From assembly GCA_964497585.1 (NCBI GenBank), contig CAZCDS010000049.1, positions 1-48,959 on the forward strand: a stretch of 48,959 bases of DNA, in the 5' to 3' direction. The translations under genes and the position numbers were made by a program. Below the pieces are notes generated by a model. The model was given only the letters and a program-made list of their open reading frames with translations. It was not told the DNA's origin and did not search any database. Below, piece after piece: positions 7,493-17,199 of the stretch (position 1 is the stretch's first letter; the number at the start of each line of letters is the position of its first letter). The DNA comes from CAZCDS01 sp964497585 (lineage in GTDB: Bacteria > Desulfobacterota > Desulfomonilia > Desulfomonilales > Desulfomonilaceae).

Positions 7493-10400
7493 ATGAAGGG
7501 AGTGACTGCCGCGCTCGGACTCCTTTTTCTGGGACTCTGCCTTCTGCCGCATCCCGTTTTGTCGAATGACAAGGAGCAGGCCACCGCCCTCTTCGATGAA
7601 GCCAAGAAGCTCCAGGAAAAGGCCCAATCCAAAGAGGACCTCCAAAAGGCTCTGAACAAATACGAAGAGGCGTTGAAGATCTTCTCGGTGACCGGACTCG
7701 ACGAGCAGAAGGGAAAGGTGCTGAACAACATCGGCAAGATCTACCTGACTTGGAGCAAGTATGACACAGCACTTGAATTTTTCCAGAAGGCGCTATTAGT
7801 GCGCAAGCAGTCTGGAGACAGAAAGGGAATAGCTGAAAGCCTCAAAAAAGTCGGAGATGTCCATCTGAACCAAGGGCATTACGACCAAGCCCTCCGACAC
7901 TTCCAAAAGGCAGTGCAAATTGCCCAAGCCTGTGGGGCTTTCGAACAAGAGGCTGCCGCTCTCACCGGCATTGGCGTAGTTCACGGCCTCTTCGCTAGGC
8001 ATAGGAAGGCTCTCGAATTCTATAGAAAGTCCCTGAAACTGAATAAGAAGATTAGCAACCGGAGGGGTGAAGGCGACAGCCTCAACAGTCTGGGCAATGC
8101 CCACTATTCGTTGAGTGAGCTGGCAAAGGCGGAAACCTATTACAGGCGGTCGCTGGCATTGAGGAAAGAAGTGGGCGACACCTATGGCCGGGCCCTGACC
8201 CTCGGCGACCTTGGAGACATCTATAGTGACAAGGGAGAATATCGAAGAGCGTTGAAATATTACAAGCAAGCCGGAGACCTTTTTGGAAAGCTTGGGTCCG
8301 AATGGGGCACGGCCTCCGTGGCGCGAAGAATTGCAAGTCTAAAGAGAAAGACCGGAGATTATGATTCCTCGTTAAGATTTTACCGAAGTGCCCTCGATAC
8401 AGCCAAGAAGATAGGCGATTCATATGAGGAACTATTTGTACACAACTGTCTCGGTCACGTGTACTGCAATCGGGGTCAGTATGAAAAGGCCTTGCAGCAC
8501 TACCGCGAGGAGTTCCTGCTGGCTGAGAAGATGGGAATCCAGAGAGAGAAGACCGTTGCACTCTCATGCATCGCCAACGTCAATAGGCATAAGGGGAAAT
8601 TTGCCGAAGCGCTCAGCCAGTACCAAGAATCGTTGAAGATATACCTAAGTACCGGGGATCTCAGAGAGCAGATTAAAACGTACAACCGTATGGGGCACAT
8701 CTACTCGGACAAGGCTCAATACGAGAAGGCTCTCGAGTATTATGGAAAGCAGCTTTCCATAGCAGTCAAGATGGGTATTGAACGAGAGGTGGCTGTTGCC
8801 GAGGATTGCAGGGCAGGTGTTTATGGCAATCTGGGCAAATATGGAGACGCGCTGGATCTGTACAAGAAAGCGCTGCGAGCCTATGTGAAGATCGGCGATC
8901 GGAGCCAGGAGGCAGGTGCTTACGACAGCATCGGTTCGGCCTACCGTCATCTGAGCCGATACCAACAGGCTTTGGAGTACTATCGGAAATCGCTCGCCAT
9001 AACGCGAAAGATCGGCGAACTAGATCATGAAGGAGCGACCCTCAACAACATCGGACTAGCGTACCAGAATCTCGCCGAATACGGCAAGGCAGTCCTTTAC
9101 TTCAAGAAGGCGCTTGCTATCTCCAGAAAGATCGGGGATGTGAGCGGCGAAGGAGCACAACTGGCTAACTTGGGTGGGGTGTGCTTCGATCGAGGTGAAT
9201 ACAAGAAAGCCCTGTCGTACTACGGAAAAGCAATGACGATATTACGGAAGCTTGGTGACCTAAGGGGCGAAGGGACCACGCTGAGTCACATGGGCCTCGT
9301 GTACAACAATCTCGGTCAGTACAAGATAGCCCTGTCCAACTACGACAAGGCGCTTGCTATCTCCAGAAAGATCGGCGATGTGGATGGCGAAGGGACGACG
9401 TTGAGCAACATGGGCCTCGTGTACTCAGGGCTCGGTCAATACAAGAAAGCGCTCGAACACTACGGGCGACCTCTGGCGATCCGCAGGAAGATCGGAGACG
9501 TGAAGGGCGAAAGTGTAACACTCGGCAATGTCGCGGGCGTATACAGTTTTCTCGGTCAATACAAGAAGGCTCTGAAACTCTACAAGGAGGCTCTCAAGAT
9601 CGCGAAGAGGATCGGAGTACCGTACGACGACACAGAGAGTTCCATCGGAGATGTGTACCTCGATATAGGGGACCTCAAGAAGGCGGAACCCATCTTGAGA
9701 CGAACAAGGATGTTCGTATCCCTCGGACGGCTGGCCCTGAGAAAAGGGGAGTATCGAGAAGCGATAGGAAGCTTCCGGGGGCAATTGGAGGCGTCGAAGA
9801 AAGACAGGAATGCCAACGGTCTTTTCTGCGGGCATGCGGGTCTCGGGATCGCGTACGAAGCCGCTGGGCAATATGACAAGGCGATCCATTATTACAAGAA
9901 AGCCATCGACCTTACCGAGCGAATTCGGGACAGCCTGACCGAGGCACAGCGGGTCAATTTTTACGACGTGAAGATCTGGGGCATCATCCCCCGGATAGCA
10001 CCCTACGAGGGTCTTGCCAGGGTGCTGCTGCGCACGAGCAAGCAGGGTGAGTCCCTCAGGCGTGCCGAGGCGACCCGGGCACGGTCATTTGCAGAAGCGC
10101 TGAGTCACCGTGGGGAGATGCTCTCCTCAAAAGTGCCATTGGACGTGATGGAAAAGGATCTGGAACTCAACAACCGGCTGGCCGCACTGCTCAAGGGTCT
10201 TCAGAAAGCCCGGGAAAAGGCGAGCAAAGATGCCATAGAGTCCTTCGAAAAACAGGTCGAGCAGGCACGGGCCGAAAAGAAGGCCCACATCGCCCGGCTG
10301 AGAAAGGACTACCCGCTCTTTGCTGCAACCAAGTACCCCCAACCAATGGGCCTCGATGAGACAGCACTGAAAGAGAACGAATGGGTCCTCGAATATGAGG

Positions 10401-11566
10401 TGACGGATTCAGGGATATGCATCTATCTGTGCAAAGGGAAAGAGATCGTCAAGGCGCTCTTCAAACCAATGGAAAGATCGAAGCTTGATGCTCTCGTGCG
10501 GCGGTTCCGGGAACCGCTGGAACTTCGGGGTCGTGCCGCGGCGTCGAAGCTCAAAGCATTCGATTTCGTCGCGGGGGAACAACTGAGCGATCTTCTGCTC
10601 GCAGAAGTACTGCCTCATTTGCCTGCCGGTAAGCCTCTGATTATCGTGCCTGATGATTCCCTCGGGGTGCTCCCCTTCGAGATGCTCGTCCTCAACGAGG
10701 GAGGTAAGGTCAGGTCGAACAAGGAGATTCCGTACGTCACCGGAGCAGACTTTTTCGGAGATCGCAATCCGATATCGTACTACCAGTCGATCACTGCGCT
10801 GACCCTGGCTCGAACGCTGGGGAAGCAGAAGAAGCCCCAAGAGAGACTCCTCGTGATGGCCGATCCCGTCTTCAGGTTGCAGGATGCGAGGGCGCAACAA
10901 GCCCGGCGAGTCAAGGTGGCCCGGAAGGACAAGGAATACTATGCGGACCTCATGGTTGCGGTGGAAGAAGCCGGTGGTGGAGATTTTGTCTTCAACCGGC
11001 TCCCGCTCACTGGGGAGCTGGCCGAGAAGCTGGAGAAGATCTACGGGAGCAATGCGGACATCTTCACAGGCTTGAAGGCGAGCAAGAAGCTCTTCCTTGG
11101 CGAGATCGCACCGAAGCTCTCTCGATACGGAACGGTGGTGCTCGGCACTCACGGGTATTTCAACAAGGACAATCCGGGGTTCAAGGAACCCATCCTGGCG
11201 CTTACCATGGTTCCTCCGGGAACGGATGGCTTCCTGAGATTGAGTGAGGTGATGGGCTTGAAGATGAACTCCGACATCGTGGCCTTGACTGCTTGCCAGA
11301 CAGGCCTGGGCCGAAGGATCTCCGGTGAGGGCGTTATGGGGATGGGCCGTGCGTTCCAGTACGCCGGGGCAAAATCAGTGCTCACGAGCTTGTGGTCCGT
11401 CGCCGAGGTGTCGTCGGCGAAGCTGGTCGAGAGCTTCTTCCGTCATCTCAAGGAAGGCAAGAGCAAGCTGGAATCGTTGAGACTGGCGAGAATAGAGATC
11501 CGAAAAGCAGGATATGATCATCCCTTCTTCTGGGCTCCGTTTATTCTGGTGGGAGAGGTCAAATGA
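7493..11566 (+). CDS. Exported TPR-CHAT cysteine protease 1
   Basis: This 1357-residue protein has a signal peptide (about 1-25), then some twenty TPR units of about 40 residues (35-820, for example YDQALRHFQKAVQIAQ). A charged coiled coil (about 870-945) and a C-terminal CHAT domain (about 960-1357) follow. CHAT is a caspase-like clan CD fold. The expected dyad is present, H1220 in GTHGYF and C1268 in TACQTG, followed by GMGRAFQYAGA. The TPRs probably receive a partner and control the protease. The ATG at 7493 follows GGAGGG by five bases; a longer frame from 7430 would bury the signal peptide. A paralogue starts 113 bases downstream. The signal peptide separates it from cytoplasmic CRISPR-linked TPR-CHAT proteins. 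Substrate unknown. Confidence 0.9.
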   Translation: MKGVTAALGLLFLGLCLLPHPVLSNDKEQATALFDEAKKLQEKAQSKEDLQKALNKYEEALKIFSVTGLDEQKGKVLNNIGKIYLTWSKYDTALEFFQKALLVRKQSGDRKGIAESLKKVGDVHLNQGHYDQALRHFQKAVQIAQACGAFEQEAAALTGIGVVHGLFARHRKALEFYRKSLKLNKKISNRRGEGDSLNSLGNAHYSLSELAKAETYYRRSLALRKEVGDTYGRALTLGDLGDIYSDKGEYRRALKYYKQAGDLFGKLGSEWGTASVARRIASLKRKTGDYDSSLRFYRSALDTAKKIGDSYEELFVHNCLGHVYCNRGQYEKALQHYREEFLLAEKMGIQREKTVALSCIANVNRHKGKFAEALSQYQESLKIYLSTGDLREQIKTYNRMGHIYSDKAQYEKALEYYGKQLSIAVKMGIEREVAVAEDCRAGVYGNLGKYGDALDLYKKALRAYVKIGDRSQEAGAYDSIGSAYRHLSRYQQALEYYRKSLAITRKIGELDHEGATLNNIGLAYQNLAEYGKAVLYFKKALAISRKIGDVSGEGAQLANLGGVCFDRGEYKKALSYYGKAMTILRKLGDLRGEGTTLSHMGLVYNNLGQYKIALSNYDKALAISRKIGDVDGEGTTLSNMGLVYSGLGQYKKALEHYGRPLAIRRKIGDVKGESVTLGNVAGVYSFLGQYKKALKLYKEALKIAKRIGVPYDDTESSIGDVYLDIGDLKKAEPILRRTRMFVSLGRLALRKGEYREAIGSFRGQLEASKKDRNANGLFCGHAGLGIAYEAAGQYDKAIHYYKKAIDLTERIRDSLTEAQRVNFYDVKIWGIIPRIAPYEGLARVLLRTSKQGESLRRAEATRARSFAEALSHRGEMLSSKVPLDVMEKDLELNNRLAALLKGLQKAREKASKDAIESFEKQVEQARAEKKAHIARLRKDYPLFAATKYPQPMGLDETALKENEWVLEYEVTDSGICIYLCKGKEIVKALFKPMERSKLDALVRRFREPLELRGRAAASKLKAFDFVAGEQLSDLLLAEVLPHLPAGKPLIIVPDDSLGVLPFEMLVLNEGGKVRSNKEIPYVTGADFFGDRNPISYYQSITALTLARTLGKQKKPQERLLVMADPVFRLQDARAQQARRVKVARKDKEYYADLMVAVEEAGGGDFVFNRLPLTGELAEKLEKIYGSNADIFTGLKASKKLFLGEIAPKLSRYGTVVLGTHGYFNKDNPGFKEPILALTMVPPGTDGFLRLSEVMGLKMNSDIVALTACQTGLGRRISGEGVMGMGRAFQYAGAKSVLTSLWSVAEVSSAKLVESFFRHLKEGKSKLESLRLARIEIRKAGYDHPFFWAPFILVGEVK

Positions 11567-11678
11567 TTTTCCGGTGATTACTGTGAACGACCAGAAGCGC
11601 AGTGTTTCTGTGACAGATGGCCGCCGATGCTCTTTCAACATACAGACAATGACCTGAAATGAAGTTGGAGGGACAACC

Positions 11679-14600
11679 GTGAAAAAGATACTGACCCAGG
11701 TGACCTTGTTGGCTCTGGCTTTTGCGATCGTGCCGTCAATGGGATGGGCGCAGTCGAAACAGGAGGGGATACGTCTGTTCAAAGCTGCACACGCCCTCCA
11801 AAGGAAAGCTCGGTCGAACGAGGATCTGAAGAAAGCCGTGCGGAAGTACGAAGAAGCGCTGAAGATTTTCGAGAAGGAGGGCTTCAAGAAGGGAATAGGC
11901 CCGACAGCGAACAACCTCGGCATGCTCTATGCGAACTGGGGCAAATATGCCAAGGCAGTGGAGTTCTACGAGAAGTCACTGGCAATCGATCTGGAACTGA
12001 AGGAGCGCAGGGGACAAGGCAGGACCCTGAATAACCTCGGGCTTGTCTACGCGCGTTGGGGCGACTATGACAGGGCGGTGGATTTGTACAAGAAGTCGTT
12101 GGCAATCTGGAGGCAACTCAAGGATCGAAGAGGTGAAGGGAGCGCCTTGAACAACCTTGGCATGGTCTATGCGAACTGGGGCCAGTATGACAAGGCGGTG
12201 GCGTACTACGAGAAGTCACTGGCAATCAAACAGGCGCTCAACGACCGCAGGGGGGAAGGCAGCACTCTCAACAACCTTGGTAATATCTATACGCGTTGGG
12301 GCCAGTATGACAAGGCGGTGGCGTACTACGAGCAGTCACTTGCCATAGACAAGGAGATGAACCACCGCAGGGGGGAAGGCCAAACCCTGAACAACCTAGG
12401 CAATGTTTTTCAGGACTGGGGCCAGTATGACAAGGCGGTGGCGTACTTCGAGAAGTCACTGGCAATCAAACGGGCACTCAATGACCGCAGGGGGGAAGGC
12501 GGGACTCTGAACAACCTAGGCAACGTGTACAAGGAACTGGGCGAGAATGACAAGGCTGTTGCGTACTACGAGAAGTCACTGGCAATCAAACGGGCACTCA
12601 ATGACCGCAGGGGGGAAGGCCAAACCCTGAACAACCTCGGTGTCGTTTATATGAACTGGGGAAAGGTTGACGAGGCGGTGAATCATCTTTCGAGGTCGAT
12701 GGCAATCAGCCGAGAATTGAAGAATCGGAGGGGGGAACGCCTTACCCTGACCAACCTAGGTGTTATCTATGCTGGATCGGGTCAATATGACAAGGCGGTG
12801 GAGTACGACGAGAAGGCCCTGGCAATCAGCCGGGATCTCAAGGATCGAGGAGGGGAAGGCTCAATCCTGATGTATCTTGGTAACATCCACCACAAATGGG
12901 GCCAGTATGACAAGGCTGTGGAGTTCCACGAGAAAGCTTTAGGTCTATTCAGAGATGTCAGACTTCGAAGGGAGGAAGGACTAACTCTCATATACATTGG
13001 CACGGTCTATGCCGCGAGGGGAGAGTATGACCGAGCGCTCAACAACCTCGAAGAGGGTCTCGCCATTTACCGGGAGATCCGCGTTCCAACTGGCTGGCCA
13101 ATGTATCTCATTGGCAACCTCTACCTGGACATGGGTGATATCGATAGGGCGGAATTGGTCATCAAAGCAGATAAGGATTCCCGGTCATTGGGGCGGCTAT
13201 GTATCGCCAAGAAAGACTTTGCAAAAGCAAAGGAACATTATGGGAAGTTGTTCCGATCTGCTCAAAAGAACCGGGATGCAGATGACCTCTTTGTAGCCTA
13301 CACTGGTCTCGGCAAAGCCTATGAGGGTGTGGGAGACAACAAAAACGCAGCAGAGTATTACCGAAAAGCGGTCGAGCATACCGAGGATCTCCGGTCGAGC
13401 CTTGCAAGAACTGAGAGAGAGAAGTTCTTCGATGTGAAGATTGGCGGCTTCCGTAGGACAGCGCCCTACGAGGGTCTTGCCCGTGTGCTGATGAAAACGA
13501 ACAAACCCATCGAAGCATTGAAGGGGTCGGAATACACCAAGGCCCGCGTATTTGCCGAGGCAATGTCGAGAAGGGCCGAGGGTCAGAAGCTCGATGTCTC
13601 GGCAGAGGTCTTGAAGCAGGATGAACGGATCAACGGTCAACTCGCTGCCCTGAAGAAGAGCAGACAGAAGGCGTTTGAGAAACAAAATCAGCTCACCATC
13701 AAATCCCTCGAACCTCAGATCGAAGACCTGGAGAAGAAACTCGAGGCCCACATTGAGATGCTCCGGGACAAGTACCCGCTCTTTGCTGCTACGAAGTATC
13801 CGAGACCGATGCCTCTGGCAGAAAGCGCACTCCGAGAAAACGAATGGGTACTCTCCTACGATGTGACCGATTCGGGCGTACTGATCTACCTCACCAAAGG
13901 TAAACAGCTCCTGAATGCCTGGTTCAAACCCATCCCGAGGAAGGAACTGGACGCTCTTGTAAGGAAGTTCAGAGAGCCGATGGAGGTCGTCCCCCGCACG
14001 GCGAGCCTCGCTGAGAAACTGAAGAGCTTTGACTTCGCTTCAGGGAGGAAGCTTACGCAGATCCTCCTCCAGGATGTACTGGCTCATCTTCCCAAAGACA
14101 CACCGGTTATCGTTGTTCCGGACGATTCCCTTGGGGTTCTCCCCTTTGAAGCCCTGGTCTTGAACGATGCCGGAAAAGTCACAGCCGAAAGGAAGATTCC
14201 CTCCGTGAAAGGAGCCGAGTTTTTCGGAGATCGGAATCCCATCTCCTATTACCAGTCGATCACAGCGCTCACCCTTGCCAGGACCTACGGAAAGAGAAAG
14301 ACTCAAGGGAAGAAGCTCCTGGTCATGGCGGACCCCGTTTTCGAGCTCAGGGACGTACGCGCGCAAAAGTCAAACCCCAAAAGAAAGCTCGCCGGTGCAG
14401 AGGCCGACATGTACAAGAATCTCATGGTGGCGGTCGAGGAAGGCGAGCTGGGTACTGTCCGGTTCAATCGCCTGCCCTTAACCGGTGATCTGGCTCGGGA
14501 ACTCTCCACGACCTACAAAGATGATTCTGTCGTGTACACCGGCCTCGATGCCACCAAGAAGCGGTTCATGGGAAAGGTGGCTCCAAACCTCTCCAGATAT

Positions 14601-15038
14601 CGCAACATCGTCTTTGCAACCCACGGTTACTTTGGAAAGAATCTTCCTGGTATCATGGAACCGGTCTTGGTACTGAGCCTTGTCCCACCCGGCACGGACG
14701 GATTCCTCCGCCTGTCCGAGGTGATGGGCCTGAAAATGAACTCCGATATCGTAGCCTTGACTGCTTGCCAGACAGGATTGGGGAGGAGAATCTCCGGCGA
14801 AGGCGTTATGGGGATGGGAAGAGCGTTCCAGTACGCGGGTGGAAAATCAGTACTCATGAGCCTCTGGTCGGTGGCCGAGGTGTCGTCAGTGAAACTGGTC
14901 GAGAGCTTCTTCCAGCATCTCAAAGAGGGAAAGAGCAAGCTGGAAGCGTTGCGGCTCGCTCGAAAGGAGATCCGGGAAGGGGGATATGACCATCCGTTCT
15001 TCTGGGCTCCGTTCATTCTGGTGGGAGAGGTTGGCTAA
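11679..15038 (+). CDS. Exported TPR-CHAT cysteine protease 2
   Basis: This 1119-residue paralogue of the preceding gene has a signal peptide ending near GWAQ (about residue 25), fewer TPR units (25-600), a coiled coil (640-700) and a CHAT domain (about 722-1119) with H982 in ATHGYF and C1030 in TACQTG. Both proteins have 48 residues between the dyad residues. The C-terminal 150 residues are nearly the same in both, while the TPR parts differ. Several TPR units (12160-12630) are almost identical at DNA level with a 120-base period, which points to recent tandem expansion. GTG start at 11679 after GGAGGG. It probably shares a transcript with the upstream gene. Confidence 0.9.
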   Translation: MKKILTQVTLLALAFAIVPSMGWAQSKQEGIRLFKAAHALQRKARSNEDLKKAVRKYEEALKIFEKEGFKKGIGPTANNLGMLYANWGKYAKAVEFYEKSLAIDLELKERRGQGRTLNNLGLVYARWGDYDRAVDLYKKSLAIWRQLKDRRGEGSALNNLGMVYANWGQYDKAVAYYEKSLAIKQALNDRRGEGSTLNNLGNIYTRWGQYDKAVAYYEQSLAIDKEMNHRRGEGQTLNNLGNVFQDWGQYDKAVAYFEKSLAIKRALNDRRGEGGTLNNLGNVYKELGENDKAVAYYEKSLAIKRALNDRRGEGQTLNNLGVVYMNWGKVDEAVNHLSRSMAISRELKNRRGERLTLTNLGVIYAGSGQYDKAVEYDEKALAISRDLKDRGGEGSILMYLGNIHHKWGQYDKAVEFHEKALGLFRDVRLRREEGLTLIYIGTVYAARGEYDRALNNLEEGLAIYREIRVPTGWPMYLIGNLYLDMGDIDRAELVIKADKDSRSLGRLCIAKKDFAKAKEHYGKLFRSAQKNRDADDLFVAYTGLGKAYEGVGDNKNAAEYYRKAVEHTEDLRSSLARTEREKFFDVKIGGFRRTAPYEGLARVLMKTNKPIEALKGSEYTKARVFAEAMSRRAEGQKLDVSAEVLKQDERINGQLAALKKSRQKAFEKQNQLTIKSLEPQIEDLEKKLEAHIEMLRDKYPLFAATKYPRPMPLAESALRENEWVLSYDVTDSGVLIYLTKGKQLLNAWFKPIPRKELDALVRKFREPMEVVPRTASLAEKLKSFDFASGRKLTQILLQDVLAHLPKDTPVIVVPDDSLGVLPFEALVLNDAGKVTAERKIPSVKGAEFFGDRNPISYYQSITALTLARTYGKRKTQGKKLLVMADPVFELRDVRAQKSNPKRKLAGAEADMYKNLMVAVEEGELGTVRFNRLPLTGDLARELSTTYKDDSVVYTGLDATKKRFMGKVAPNLSRYRNIVFATHGYFGKNLPGIMEPVLVLSLVPPGTDGFLRLSEVMGLKMNSDIVALTACQTGLGRRISGEGVMGMGRAFQYAGGKSVLMSLWSVAEVSSVKLVESFFQHLKEGKSKLEALRLARKEIREGGYDHPFFWAPFILVGEVG
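12160..12640 (+). repeat. 120-bp tandem repeats inside the second TPR-CHAT gene
   Basis: The word GGCCAGTATGACAAGGCGGT recurs at 12180, 12300 and 12420, exactly 120 bases apart, and a diverged unit follows at 12540. Each unit encodes one 40-residue TPR with the pattern GQYDKAVAYYEKSLAI. The high DNA identity between adjacent units makes copy-number change by recombination likely. Confidence 0.8.
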
Positions 15039-15389
15039 TGCAGATTTTGCTTATTACGAGGACGATGCGACCTTGCAACCAGGATTTGTCAGGAAGGGAG
15101 ATTCCCCATTCCTCCCTTTATTGAAGAAGGGATTACGGCGCGTTCATCTCCTCCATGAAGGGGACATACAGCGCCTTCCCCCATTTTGCTCAAGGGGAGA
15201 AGAAGAAAGGCCACGCCTGACTGAAGGGGGCGTCTGGGAATAAGGCTTGCAAGAACAAAACGGCATTCACGAAAGGAGCATGTTTCTTGGTCACATTTCC
15301 GGCCGACGAGAGAATACTTGTACGGTGTTCGGGGTCACAGGTGTCTCGGAGCGCCGTGTCCTAGCCATAATCAGGTTGAGGAGGCTCAA
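15039..15389. other. Intergenic stretch, nothing recognised
   Basis: This 351-base stretch lies between the second TPR-CHAT gene and the next small gene. No ribosome site with a plausible frame, no clear terminator with a T-run and no repeat match were seen. Confidence 0.4.
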
Positions 15390-15782
15390 ATGAAAACAGT
15401 CGGTACGTTTCTGACGGTTATGGTCGTGGCGCTTCTGCTTATGGGTGCTCCGGTCTCGGCCCAGCACAGCAACATCCTGCAATTCAAGAATGAGACTGGA
15501 GATGACGCGGTCGTGCGGGTGTTCTCCAGTAACACGAACAGCCGAGTGGCAGAAGTCAGAGTTCCGAACGGCAAGACTCGAGGGACCCGAATCCGTCGCG
15601 GAGGCTATTACATCGTTGTGAAGTACCCCGCGCCCAACGGCACAGCACGGTACGGAAAGGGCGACCCCTTCCGCATCAACCCGCCGAGTGGGCAATGGTC
15701 GAGGGCTACCATCACGCTGCATAGCGTTTTCAACGGCAATTACCAAATAGGAGGCGGCAGCAGAGAAGAGTTTGAACGGTGA
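15390..15782 (+). CDS. Small secreted, beta-rich protein of unknown function
   Basis: This 130-residue protein has a clear signal peptide ending near PVSAQ (about residue 25). The mature part alternates hydrophobic and polar residues (AVVRVFS, RVAEVRVPNG, YYIVVKYP, ATITLHSVF) and looks like a compact beta sandwich; no cysteine or catalytic motif stands out. ATG at 15390 after TTGAGGAGG; the longer frame from 15318 has no ribosome site. The ankyrin lipoprotein starts 60 bases downstream, so the two probably form an operon. I do not recognise the family. Its place between TPR-CHAT proteases and an ankyrin protein suggests an envelope partner or substrate, which is inference only. Confidence 0.75.
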   Translation: MKTVGTFLTVMVVALLLMGAPVSAQHSNILQFKNETGDDAVVRVFSSNTNSRVAEVRVPNGKTRGTRIRRGGYYIVVKYPAPNGTARYGKGDPFRINPPSGQWSRATITLHSVFNGNYQIGGGSREEFER

Positions 15783-15842
15783 GTTGCTGTGACTGTGAAG
15801 CACAGAGCGCGCCAACGAAGAGACCCCTAAAGGAGGCTCGAC

Positions 15843-16625
15843 ATGAAACATAGCGCCGTATTTCTGCTTTCGCTTTTGTGTTTTGTTCTCGTTTCTGGGT
15901 GCCTGGTGTATGCACAGGCGTCTGAGTCCGACTGGTATGAGAAGACTCTGGCACTCAAGTACGCTGCCAAGGAGGGCCGTGTTAACGACGTCTGCAAGCT
16001 GCTGGACGAAGGAGCAAGAATTGACGAGGAAATTGGCGGATGGAACGCGCTCGTAGCTGCTACCTCTGAAGGGCATCTGGATGTAGTCAAGCTGCTGATT
16101 GACAGGGGCGCTGATGTCAATATGGAAACCTTTTATGGCGGGAGGGCCCTCCTGAGGGCAGCAGAGAAAGGCGACCTTGCCATGTCATATCTCCTGGTTA
16201 AGAAGGGAGCTGACGTGAATGCCCAAAGCCAGGCTGGCGTTACCGCTCTCATGATAGCATCGTCAAATGGAGCCAAAGACCTTGTCAAAATGCTTCTGAA
16301 CAGAGGTGCTGATGTGAATGCGCGAACAAAGAAAGGTACGACCGCTTTGGACAGCGTGTACATGCTGGGAGTTACAGCCGATCGCGTTTACGGAGCCGGG
16401 CAGGTACCTTTGTGGCCCGCGCGTAAGCGTATCACGGTCGACCACCGAGAAGTGGCAAGGCTGCTGCTTGAGCACAACGCAAAATGTAGCGATCCAGATA
16501 TTGCAGCGTGGCTAAGGGAGCTGAACAAAGATGTGGAAACGGCTGCTGAAACCAGGAACAGGCTTCGCATGGAAAAGGTAAAAAAGATGCTGGAAGAGTC
16601 AGGACGTACTGGAACCAGGAAATAG
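15843..16625 (+). CDS. Ankyrin-repeat lipoprotein
   Basis: This 260-residue protein has a signal sequence with lipobox LVSGC (Cys about residue 20), so it is probably lipid-anchored in the envelope. Ankyrin repeats run from about 35 to 225, with units such as GGWNALVAATSEGHLDVVKLLIDRG-type and AGVTALMIASSNGAKDLVKMLL-type sequences (both abbreviated). The C-terminus is a charged helix (about 225-260). AAAGGAGG precedes the ATG by seven bases. It follows the small beta-rich secreted protein closely. It resembles the ankyrin arrays fused to caspases at 23230 and 28768 but carries no protease domain, and might compete with or recruit the same partners. Confidence 0.85.
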   Translation: MKHSAVFLLSLLCFVLVSGCLVYAQASESDWYEKTLALKYAAKEGRVNDVCKLLDEGARIDEEIGGWNALVAATSEGHLDVVKLLIDRGADVNMETFYGGRALLRAAEKGDLAMSYLLVKKGADVNAQSQAGVTALMIASSNGAKDLVKMLLNRGADVNARTKKGTTALDSVYMLGVTADRVYGAGQVPLWPARKRITVDHREVARLLLEHNAKCSDPDIAAWLRELNKDVETAAETRNRLRMEKVKKMLEESGRTGTRK

Positions 16626-16877
16626 GCTTCAGCTGGCCTGTCTTTGTGACCTGCGGGAGGGGGTCTTTAAAGGCGGTAAGGGAAAGGTTCGTAAATCAAG
16701 CGGAGAAGAGATCAATCTGGATAATAGCAACAAGGGGCTGGTAATCGGCCATCCAGCCAAGTGACTCTGTGAGGAGATGTTTTATCGAGCTGTTACCTGA
16801 TGTGGGAGATAACGAGGTGCGGTAGTCTCTCATCCTCGGAAGCGAAAAAAGTAGCAGGCCTGATCGTGGAGGTTAAT

Positions 16878-17159
16878 TTAACCGCCTGCCAGACTGGTTT
16901 GGGTCGCCAGATCTCAGGCGAAGGCGTAATGGGAATGGGCCGGGCCTTCCAATATGCCGGGGCCAAGAGCGTTCTGATGAGTCTCTGGTCCGTAGCAGAA
17001 AGTTCTTCGGTCATGCTGGTCGAGAGCTTCTTCAGACATTTGAAGGATGGAAAAAGCAAGCTGGAAGCCTTGAGGCTGGCTCGAATGGAGATCAAAGAAG
17101 CGGGATATGATCACCCGTTCTTCCGGACTCCGTTTATCCTGGTGGGAGAGGTTGATTGA
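16878..17159 (+). pseudogene. C-terminal remnant of a third CHAT protease
   Basis: The last 93 residues of an open frame match the end of both intact TPR-CHAT proteins: TACQTGLGRQISGEGVMGMG, then FQYAGAKSVLMSLWSVAE, then GYDHPFFRTPFILVGEV. Homology begins abruptly just before the catalytic Cys motif. The His motif, the coiled coil and all TPRs are absent. The frame upstream to 16800 is unrelated and no ribosome site is evident. This is best read as the remains of a third tandem copy, reduced by deletion, or as a partial duplication. A short product could be translated if the frame at 16800 is used, but I think that unlikely. Confidence 0.8.
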
Positions 17160-17199
17160 TTCTTCGCTGAACCTGCAACTGTATTCTGGGAGGTTGAAA

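Noticed and set aside
10409..11152. 247-codon minus-strand frame within the first TPR-CHAT gene
   Set aside because: It is antisense to the conserved CHAT domain and reads like a mirror of its codons.
7493..15038. The TPR-CHAT proteins as members of a CRISPR-linked Craspase (gRAMP) system
   Set aside because: Both have signal peptides, and no CRISPR array, gRAMP or other cas gene is present in the window.
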